NCBI GenBank assembly: GCA_016210245.1
Contig: JACQUR010000086.1
Location: 1 to 5,300, forward strand
Source: Chloroflexota bacterium
Lineage (GTDB): Bacteria; Chloroflexota; UBA6077; JACQUR01
Reading direction: 5' to 3'
Length of the DNA: 5,300 nucleotides
Shown here: positions 1 through 4,583 of the stretch, in pieces
Layout: every line of letters begins with the position of its first letter
Numbering within the stretch: the stretch's first letter is position 1
The notes under the pieces: model-generated
Told to the model about the DNA's origin: nothing
Database searches by the model: none
The model's input: only the letters and a program-made list of their open reading frames with translations
Position numbers and translations under genes: made by a program

Positions 1-407
1 ATCTCCTCGACACCGATGCGATCATCGACTACCTCTTCGGCATTCCCGCCTCGGTCTCTCTGATCCAGGGACTCCATGAGCATGGCGACACGCTCTGTGT
101 CTGCGATGTGGTGATCGCTGAAGTCTACGCAGGCCTCCGTCTCCAGCATCGCGAGGCCGCCGAGAAGCTCTTATCTGCCTGTACCTTCCTCCCCACCTCG
201 GCGCCCATCGCCCGCCACGCGGGGAGCTGGCGCTTTGACTTCGCCCGCAAGGGTGTGCCCCTCGCGACAACGGATTGCCTCGTCGCTGCCACCGCCCACG
301 CGCACGGCGCGACCATTCTGACGGGGAACACGAAGGACTACCCCATGCTGGAGATTACCCTCCTGCCCTTGGAACGAGCGAAGCCCAAGGAAGGAGGTGA
401 ACCATGA
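1..407 (+). CDS. VapC-like PIN-domain ribonuclease toxin (5' end cut by window)
   Basis: The frame is open from position 3 to the TGA at 405-407 and gives 134 residues. Only the start codon and a few residues should be missing, since VapC proteins usually open just before the motif seen here, LLDTDAIIDY. PIN-domain acidic residues are recognisable: Asp3 in LLDTD, Glu40 in IAEVYAG, Asp91 in ATTDCLVAATA, and the TGNTKDY segment (Asn109, Asp112). These residues bind the metal that cleaves RNA in this family, so the expected product is a cytoplasmic endoribonuclease of a type II toxin-antitoxin pair. The antitoxin gene (vapB-like) normally lies just upstream and would be outside the window. Length is typical of the family. 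The Lys/Glu/Gly-rich tail after residue 124 is not part of the fold. I am confident of the family, but not of the RNA target or of whether the system is active. Confidence 0.88.
   Translation, partial: LLDTDAIIDYLFGIPASVSLIQGLHEHGDTLCVCDVVIAEVYAGLRLQHREAAEKLLSACTFLPTSAPIARHAGSWRFDFARKGVPLATTDCLVAATAHAHGATILTGNTKDYPMLEITLLPLERAKPKEGGEP
393..399 (+). promoter_or_regulatory. Strong Shine-Dalgarno inside the end of the vapC-like gene
   Basis: GGAGGTG lies at 393-399, ideally spaced before the ATG at 404, which overlaps the toxin stop codon as ATGA. The sequence is also coding (Gly-Gly-Glu), so its presence could be chance. It is the main reason to take the short ORF at 404-472 seriously. Confidence 0.5.
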
Positions 408-472
408 CCCCGCAGTTGCTCCGTCTTCAGCAGCGAGTTCGAGAGACTGTGAATGATCTCACCAACCTGTGA
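404..472 (+). CDS. Possible 22-residue small protein or truncated gene start
   Basis: An ATG overlapping the toxin stop (ATGA, 404-407) opens a frame of 22 residues, MTPQLLRLQQRVRETVNDLT plus two more, ending at TGA 470-472. It has a textbook ribosome binding site. The composition (Leu, Gln, Arg, Val spaced every three to four residues) would suit one amphipathic helix. It could be a real small protein co-translated with the toxin, or the first codons of a longer gene lost by deletion, since the DNA after it looks non-coding. I recognise no family. VapB antitoxins normally precede vapC and are longer, so I do not call this an antitoxin. Confidence 0.35.
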   Translation: MTPQLLRLQQRVRETVNDLTNL

Positions 473-528
473 AGAATCTCAAGCTGCTCCCACTCGTGTC
501 TCATCCTGGTAGCGTACCCTGTCCCCAG

Positions 529-600
529 AGTGGTCAGTGATCAGTGGCCAGGAGTTGGTAGTGGCCTGACGGCTGACGGCTGATCACTGACCACTGACCA
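529..600. repeat. Palindromic element of 7-bp units (CTGACCA type)
   Basis: A perfect 16-bp inverted repeat pairs 529-544 with 580-595. Both arms are built of 7-bp units. The left arm reads TGGTCAG, TGATCAG, TGGCCAG (531-551). The right side reads CTGACGG twice, CTGATCA, then CTGACCA twice (566-600). It ends 17 bases before the first gene of the operon, so as RNA it would form a hairpin in the 5' leader close to the ribosome binding site at 606-611. It may be a dispersed intergenic repeat. A terminator role for the upstream gene is less likely because no T-run follows. Confidence 0.8.
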
Positions 601-617
601 TTGGGAAGGAGACACGC

Positions 618-1481
618 ATGGCTCACACACCAGCAACTCCGACACGCCTTGGGCTGGCTCTTGCCGCCGCCGCGGCCAGTGTCATCCTGGCGGGCGGCGT
701 GACCCTTGCCAGCGTGCTGGGCTACATCGCCCCCAACGCTGGCCAACCCTCGCCAGCGCCGCCGGACGCGGCAACCCGCGCCTCCGCAGCGCTCCCGGGC
801 GCCGAGGCGGATGCCCGCGCGCCAGGGGATGAGGCCGGGTCGCGCACCCAGCCGGCCCCAACTCCCAGCCCGAGCGCCCCGCCGGCGCCGCGGGTGGTGC
901 TGGTCCCCATTCTGCCGGAGGGCCAGGCCGCCAGCGCTCGCCCCGGGCCCGGCGAGTCCCCGGGATCGCTGTTGGCGCCGGCCGCCCAGGAAGCCAACCC
1001 ACCCGCCGTGCCCGCGCCGCACAGCGCACCCGAGCCCGCTCCCCAGGCGGCGCCCACGCCGGCCCAGCCCCTGTTCCACGTGGACGAGAACGGCAACACC
1101 TGGGCCTGGTACGGCCGCGGGGACTGGGTGCTGGTACAGCCCGCCCCGGCCCCGGCTTCGCCGCCGGACGCCGCGCCTCTGGCGCGCCCGCGCGCCCAGG
1201 AGCGGGAGCGCCGCGACGACGAACGCGAGCACGAGCGGCGCGAGCAGGGCCAGCGCGGCGGCGAAGAACGCGCCCGCCAACCCCGCGTCGCGCCCGCCCT
1301 GGCGCCTGCTCTGGCCCTGGCGCCCGCGCCCCAGGTGGCCACCCGGCATGTCGAGGGGGAGCGCGGCGAGGCGCAGGACCGGCGCGAGCGCGCCTCGGCC
1401 GAGCGGCGCTCTGGCACGAAGCAGTCGTCGGACGTCGCGTGGCTGGCACGCTCGCGGCACGGAGACGACGATGGCGACTGA
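618..1481 (+). CDS. Membrane-anchored Pro/Ala-rich protein with a W-rich motif, unknown function
   Basis: This 287-residue protein starts at ATG 618, six bases after the Shine-Dalgarno AAGGAG (606-611). A short polar N-terminus leads into one hydrophobic segment (about residues 11-37) with no lipoprotein cysteine, so it is probably an N-terminal membrane anchor or uncleaved signal. Residues 41-150 are a low-complexity Pro/Ala/Ser stretch of the kind that spans a cell envelope. A compact island at 151-175 stands out: PLFHVDENGNTWAWYGRGDW followed by VLVQP. Residues 191-222 are very rich in Arg, Glu and Asp, possibly helical, and the tail is acidic (GDDDGD). The stop overlaps the next gene by 11 bases. 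The next protein has the same plan and a related FHV motif, so the two may work as a pair beside the FMN transferase and haem protein. I recognise no family. Strong G/C at third positions supports this frame over the competing open frames. Confidence 0.72.
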   Translation: MAHTPATPTRLGLALAAAAASVILAGGVTLASVLGYIAPNAGQPSPAPPDAATRASAALPGAEADARAPGDEAGSRTQPAPTPSPSAPPAPRVVLVPILPEGQAASARPGPGESPGSLLAPAAQEANPPAVPAPHSAPEPAPQAAPTPAQPLFHVDENGNTWAWYGRGDWVLVQPAPAPASPPDAAPLARPRAQERERRDDEREHERREQGQRGGEERARQPRVAPALAPALALAPAPQVATRHVEGERGEAQDRRERASAERRSGTKQSSDVAWLARSRHGDDDGD

Positions 1482-2094
1482 GGTCCGTCCCCGCCGCCCA
1501 ACGCCCAGGCTCGACCTCTCCGGGTCGGAGTGGAAGCTCTACCTGGTGGCTGCGCTCGGCCTGGCGTACACTGCCACCTGGGTCACGCTCGATCGCCCGA
1601 CCAGCGCGGCCAGCGACCTAGCGCCCGGCCCGACAGCGCCCATCCTCGCGCTCACCGAGGTGGGTGCGCAGGCCTCGCCCGAGCCGGCGCAGTACATCTG
1701 GCTCCACCAGCTCCCGACCGACGAGCGCCCCATGTTCCACGTCCCGGCGGGCTGGATGGTGGCGCCTGCGGCCGCCGTGCCGCCGGACGACATCAGCGCC
1801 CTGGGCCGAGCGCCGCTCGACGCCGCCGGGCCGCGTCGGGGCTCGATGGACTCTAGCGAGCCAGGCAAGCCGGTTCCCCCTGGCCCACCGGCCGCGCCCG
1901 CCGCGCCGCTTGCCCCGCCGCCGGCCGTGCCGAGCCTCCCGCCTCCGCCGGCTCCCTCGGCCGGCGCGCCCAGCGCCCCACGCCAGGCGGTGGCGGCCGC
2001 GCCCCCGCCACCTCCGGGCGCCCAGGCCGTGCCCCCGCCGCCACGCTCCGCGCCGCGCACCGCCCGGGCTCGGATCATGACGAGGAGCTCGTGA
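1471..2094 (+). CDS. Second membrane-anchored proline-rich protein, unknown function
   Basis: I chose ATG 1471 because GGAG lies at 1461-1464 with a six-base gap, and because the frame further upstream is only a shadow of the preceding gene. The product has 207 residues. It begins with an Arg-rich cytoplasmic-looking stretch (1-20), then one membrane segment (about 22-40, KLYLVAALGLAYTATWVTL). A short region at 75-101 contains YIWLHQLPTDERPMFHVPAG and resembles the FHV/W motif of the upstream protein. Residues 131-195 are strongly proline-rich, with runs PPPP (157-160), PPPPP (178-182) and PPPP (188-191), and the last 16 residues are basic. The plan recalls TonB-like or other envelope-spanning linkers, but no TonB C-terminal domain follows. 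The proline runs would be expected to need EF-P for smooth translation. Its end overlaps the apbE start as GTGA, so coupling is likely. Function is unknown. Confidence 0.7.
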   Translation: MATEVRPRRPTPRLDLSGSEWKLYLVAALGLAYTATWVTLDRPTSAASDLAPGPTAPILALTEVGAQASPEPAQYIWLHQLPTDERPMFHVPAGWMVAPAAAVPPDDISALGRAPLDAAGPRRGSMDSSEPGKPVPPGPPAAPAAPLAPPPAVPSLPPPPAPSAGAPSAPRQAVAAAPPPPPGAQAVPPPPRSAPRTARARIMTRSS

Positions 2095-2999
2095 GCGCCA
2101 CCTTTCGCGCCATGAACACCGAAGTGGCCGTCGTTGCGCCCGGCCTCCCCGAGGCGGCGGAGCGCCGTCTCGCCCGGCGCATCGCCCGGGTATTCGAGGC
2201 CAGCGAGCAACGGTTCAGCCGCTTCAGAGCCGAGAGCGAGCTCTCGGCGCTCAACTGCGCCGCCGGCCCGACTATCGTCTCGCCCGAGCTGTTCGAGGCG
2301 CTGCTGCGGGCCCGGCGCTACGTGGAGCTGACCGGCGGTCTGTTCGACCCAACCGTGGGCGCTGCCCTGCGAGCGGCGGGCTACGATCGCTCGTTCACCC
2401 CCGGGCAGCTCGATCGGGCAGAGCCCCCCCGTGGCCGCGTGGAGCGGGCCAGCTTCGCTCGGGTTGTGCTGGACGAGGCTACCCGCTCGGTAACGCTCCC
2501 GTCCGGCGTGTACCTGGATTTCGGGGGGTTCATCAAGGGCTGGACCGTGGACCAGGCGAGCGCCCTCCTGCCGCCGGTGAGCGCCCTGGACGCGGGCGGC
2601 GACGCCGTGCTGCGCGGGCTCGGACCGGAGGGGGACGGCTGGCTGGTGGACGTGGAAGACCCATTCCAGCCGGGTCGAGGGCTCGTCACCCTGCGGGCGC
2701 CGGGCTGTGCCGTGGCCACCAGCGCGCCCAACCGACGACGCTGGCGGGCCGGGGCCGTGGAGCAGCACCACCTGATCGATCCGCGCACCGGTCGGCCGGC
2801 AGCGACGGACGTGGCGCAAGCCACCGTGCTGGCGCCAACCGCCGAGCAGGCCGATGTGCTGGCCAAGGCTGCCTTCCTGCTCGGAGCGCGCGCCGGCCAG
2901 CGCTGGCTCGAGCGCTTCGCCGGCGTGGGGGGCGTGTTCGTGCTGCCCGACGGCGGCGTGCGGTTCGTGGGGCAACTGGAGGTGGCCTGTGCTGCGTAG
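2091..2999 (+). CDS. apbE: FAD:protein FMN transferase (ApbE family)
   Basis: ApbE enzymes move FMN from FAD onto a Ser/Thr of target flavoproteins, using Mg2+. The 302 residues show the family motifs in order: FRAMNTEVAV (5-14), FSRFRAESELSALN (42-55), TGGLFDPTVG (81-90), LDFGGFIKGWTVDQ (142-155, usually LDLGGIAKGYAVD), DAGGD (167-171, usually NAGGD), ATSAPNRR (209-216), HHLIDPRTGRPA (226-237) and the Mg2+-site segment ADVLAKAAFLLG (254-265). The GTG start at 2091 overlaps the previous stop and has GAGGAG at 2082-2087, a short three-base gap. An in-frame ATG at 2112 (residue 8) is the alternative, but it would cut the first conserved strand. No signal peptide or lipobox is present, so the enzyme should be cytoplasmic, unlike the lipoprotein ApbE of many Gram-negative bacteria. 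No FMN-binding-domain protein with the usual target motif is encoded in the window, so its substrate is elsewhere or atypical. The 3' end overlaps the haem protein gene by 11 bases. Confidence 0.93.
   Translation: MSATFRAMNTEVAVVAPGLPEAAERRLARRIARVFEASEQRFSRFRAESELSALNCAAGPTIVSPELFEALLRARRYVELTGGLFDPTVGAALRAAGYDRSFTPGQLDRAEPPRGRVERASFARVVLDEATRSVTLPSGVYLDFGGFIKGWTVDQASALLPPVSALDAGGDAVLRGLGPEGDGWLVDVEDPFQPGRGLVTLRAPGCAVATSAPNRRRWRAGAVEQHHLIDPRTGRPAATDVAQATVLAPTAEQADVLAKAAFLLGARAGQRWLERFAGVGGVFVLPDGGVRFVGQLEVACAA
2978..2985 (+). promoter_or_regulatory. Shine-Dalgarno fixing the GTG start of the haem protein gene
   Basis: GGAGGTGG at 2978-2985, within the end of apbE, sits at good spacing before GTG 2989. 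No other in-frame ATG or GTG occurs between 2989 and GTG 3241, which falls inside the second membrane helix. This site therefore fixes the start and implies that the repeat at 3021-3109 is translated. Confidence 0.75.
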
Positions 3000-3735
3000 G
3001 AACCTCCTCTTCTGTGAGCCGCAGGGACGCGGGGACGCGGAGACACGGAGACACGGGGACGCGGGGAGTATCGCGGCGTCTCCGCGTCTCCGCGTCCCCG
3101 CGCCCCTGCTGTGGGGCGCGGGAGCCGGCCTGCTGGCCCTGCTCCTGGGTCTCACCCTGGCGGCGCGAGGCGGGCTCATCACGGTTGCCATCGAGCGCCC
3201 GGACGGCCACTGGTTCTGGTATTTCTCGCGCACCGCGGGGGTGACCGCCTACCTGGCCCTGGCGCTCACCGTGCTCTGGGGCCTGCTCGCCTCCACCGCG
3301 GTGGGCGATGGCCTGGTCGCGCGCGCCCGCTGCGTCGACCTCCACCGCTGGCTCTCGGCGGTTGGCCTGGCCCTGGCCGCCGCCCACGCGATCCTGCTGG
3401 TGGGCGATGGCTACGTCCAGTTCGACGCGCTCGACGTGCTGGTGCCCTTCGTGGCGCCGTACCGTCCCGTGGCCGTCGGCCTGGGCGTTGTGGCGGCCTA
3501 CCTGGCCCTCGTTGTCTACGGCAGCCTGTGGCTGCGCGGGTGGCTGGGCCAGCGCGGCTGGAGAGCCGTCCACTTCCTGTCCTTCCCGGCCTTCGGCCTG
3601 GCCACCCTGCACGGCCTCCTGGCCGGCACGGACGGCGGCGCGCTCTGGCTGCGCGCCCTCTACCTGCTCGCCGCCGGGCTGGTCCTCTGGCTCTCGTGCT
3701 ACCGCGCTCTCTCAGTGCTGAGTGCTGAGTCCTGA
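2989..3735 (+). CDS. Ferric-reductase-like haem transmembrane protein (six helices)
   Basis: The 248-residue integral membrane protein resembles the ferric-reductase-like transmembrane domain, a group that includes MsrQ/YedZ. Such proteins bind b-haem between helices and pass electrons across or within the membrane. Likely helices are 39-58, 77-101, 121-138, 161-182, 192-213 and 218-240. Two His pairs lie where haem ligands are expected: His119 and His133 (DLHRWLSAVGLALAAAHA), and His195 and His208 (AVHFLSFPAFGLATLHG). No FAD- or NAD-binding domain follows, so it must use partners. The FMN transferase directly upstream suggests an FMN-carrying protein as one. The start is GTG 2989, 11 bases inside apbE. 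Two oddities stand out. Residues about 12-40 are encoded by a palindromic 8-bp repeat element and precede the first helix. The C-terminal residues SVLSAES and the TGA stop come from another repeat, so both termini have been shaped by repeats. Confidence 0.82.
   Translation: MLRRNLLFCEPQGRGDAETRRHGDAGSIAASPRLRVPAPLLWGAGAGLLALLLGLTLAARGGLITVAIERPDGHWFWYFSRTAGVTAYLALALTVLWGLLASTAVGDGLVARARCVDLHRWLSAVGLALAAAHAILLVGDGYVQFDALDVLVPFVAPYRPVAVGLGVVAAYLALVVYGSLWLRGWLGQRGWRAVHFLSFPAFGLATLHGLLAGTDGGALWLRALYLLAAGLVLWLSCYRALSVLSAES
3021..3109. repeat. 89-bp palindrome of 8-bp units inside a coding region
   Basis: The left arm is a tandem run of the 8-bp unit GGGACGCG / GAGACACG (about 3023-3067) and the right arm is its approximate reverse complement (about 3072-3109). 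Positions 3021-3054 pair with 3076-3109 with three mismatches over 34 bp, and the ends read GCAGG and CCTGC. The element lies in the 5' part of the haem protein gene and is read as a hydrophilic Arg/Gly/Asp-rich peptide (GRGDAETRRHGDAG and following). None of the six frames contains a stop codon, which would allow an insertion in a gene to be tolerated. It may also form an RNA hairpin that affects translation after apbE. Confidence 0.85.
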
Positions 3736-3814
3736 GTCCTGAGTGCTGAGTCCTGAGTCCTGAGTAAGACGGACGCCTCCTCACTCAGCACTCAGGACTC
3801 AGCACTCAGCACTC
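3714..3814. repeat. Palindromic element of 7-bp units (AGTCCTG type) at the gene end
   Basis: Seven tandem 7-bp units (AGTGCTG or AGTCCTG) fill 3714-3762. After a 17-base gap centred on 3771, four complementary units (ACTCAGC or ACTCAGG) fill 3783-3810, followed by ACTC. Positions 3714-3737 and 3790-3813 form a perfect 24-bp inverted repeat, which extends to 32 bp with one mismatch (3714-3745 with 3782-3813). The first units are coding and the TGA at 3733-3735 inside them ends the haem protein gene. Each unit carries TGA across its junction, so the left half stops every + strand frame within 21 bases. It may act as a 3' RNA hairpin for the operon, but there is no T-run. Confidence 0.88.
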
Positions 3815-3820
3815 GCGGAG

Positions 3821-4117
3821 CCCACCCGAAAGGATGGGAGGGCAGACCACCCCGCAAGGTGTGTTGCCCTCGGCCCCCGAGTCGCATACTACAAGTAGAT
3901 CGAGTCAGGGAGCGGAAGGCGCTCCATGCTGGCGAGACCGTGTACGCCGAAGGCAGTCGAGGAGAGAGCAGGATGACTCGGTGGCCGATCGGTCGGTTTG
4001 GAGAGACCCGTGCTGGCGACGCTGGCCCCCGCTGGCCACACGGGGGCCATGGAGATTGCGCTTCGGTGAGCGCCTCCCTTCGGGTCTGATCCGCTGGCCC
4101 AGATACTCGTCGCCAGC
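3821..4117 (+). other. Non-coding stretch with many nested stems; possible structured RNA
   Basis: No credible gene lies between the third repeat and 4236. Pairings visible on the + strand are: 3821-3827 with 3832-3838 around a GAAA loop (one mismatch); 3838-3844 with 3865-3871, enclosing a GCAA loop at 3854-3857; 3901-3907 with 3974-3980, enclosing hairpins 3909-3925 (6 bp) and 3931-3948 (4 bp); 4012-4021 with 4108-4117 (10 bp, perfect), enclosing 4023-4031 with 4041-4049 (9 bp, perfect) and 4058-4062 with 4069-4073. A further match, 4004-4010 with 4081-4087, would cross the 10-bp stem as a pseudoknot or an alternative fold. GNRA loops and layered stems suggest an RNA such as the 5' domains of a group II intron or another retroelement remnant, but I recognise no family. 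Chance pairing in GC-rich DNA is the main alternative. A short ORF at 3973-4089 follows a purine-rich stretch but looks incidental. Confidence 0.4.
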
Positions 4118-4179
4118 GCGCAGACGCGCCTCGCAGACCACGCTGGAGCCCAGCCGGAGCGCACTATGGGCCAACGTCC

Positions 4180-4214
4180 GAGGAGCCCCGCCTCTCGTAG
4201 AGGCGGGGCTCCTC
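4180..4214. terminator. Perfect 16-bp hairpin between converging units
   Basis: Positions 4180-4195 and 4199-4214 are exact reverse complements around a three-base loop (CGT), with a GC-rich stem. It lies between the + strand operon and the - strand gene remnant, so it could terminate transcription from both sides. Neither side carries a T-run, so it is not a classical Rho-independent terminator. It could also be a dispersed palindromic repeat. Confidence 0.5.
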
Positions 4215-4236
4215 CCACCCTCCCCCGAGAGCCGCT

Positions 4237-4581
4237 CTACGGCAGGGTACCGTTGTAGCGGGCCTGCAGCAGCGCGTTGTAGGCGGGGCGAGGCGCGCCG
4301 CTCGGGTCGGCGATCGCCCACCACGCTTCCTCCCGATCCACGCTCCGGCTCGGGTCGGGCAGGGTCCACAGCATCATCACCCCGCTCCACGGCGCCCAGC
4401 TCTGGCGCGCATACCTGGAAGGCGCACACGCGGTGTCGTCGTTCCAGCCGGTGAGCGACAGCCCGGACGTGACCACGGTGATGCTCGGGTCGGCCGCCTG
4501 GGCTGCCCGGCAGGCCAGCTTCAGCAGGCGCACGCAGTCGGCCGCCTGGGCCTGGTTGAGGGGGTAGGCCCTGAGGCGCAA
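4237..4581 (-). pseudogene. Remnant of a glycoside-hydrolase-like protein, truncated and internally deleted
   Basis: The - strand frame ends at TAG 4237-4239 and reads about 114 residues from a TTG at 4581 that directly abuts the insertion sequence. Two pieces look like parts of cellulase-type (GH5/GH39-like) TIM-barrel proteins: LLKLACRAAQAADPSITVVT with SGLSLTGWNDDTA (about residues 19-51), and the C-terminal APWSGVMMLWTLPDP with WWAIADPSGAPRPAYNALLQ (about 63-107). In such proteins a long middle part with a catalytic Glu (often in an xEFGW-like motif) lies between these pieces. Here they are joined within about a dozen residues, so that part seems deleted. The N-terminal part is also absent, either across the insertion sequence or lost. 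The fragment cannot be a working enzyme. The family call is from memory of related sequences and is moderate; decay is more certain. Confidence 0.55.
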
Positions 4582-4583
4582 GC

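Noticed and set aside
404..472. VapB antitoxin downstream of the toxin
   Set aside because: It is too short, lacks a DNA-binding fold signature, and lies on the wrong side of vapC for the usual gene order.
473..617. FMN or other riboswitch before the flavin-related operon
   Set aside because: No conserved riboswitch core is visible. The only structure is the 7-bp-unit palindrome.
706..1470. Long + strand open frame overlapping the first proline-rich gene and continuing into the second
   Set aside because: It is a GC-rich shadow frame. The real second gene starts at ATG 1471 with its own ribosome binding site, and the upstream part is Arg/Pro-rich nonsense without normal codon bias.
1539..3233. 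564-residue open frame on the - strand
   Set aside because: It runs opposite the apbE motifs and the proline-rich gene and has no recognisable domain. Its length is explained by high GC content.
3714..3814. CRISPR array
   Set aside because: The units are only 7 bp, follow each other with no spacers, and are arranged as an inverted repeat.
4180..4214. Classical Rho-independent terminator
   Set aside because: The stem is excellent, but no T-run follows on either strand, so only a tentative terminator label is kept.
3834..4454. 206-residue + strand open frame
   Set aside because: It crosses the hairpin-rich gap and runs antisense through the hydrolase remnant. It has no domain and an Arg/Ser/Pro-rich shadow-like composition.
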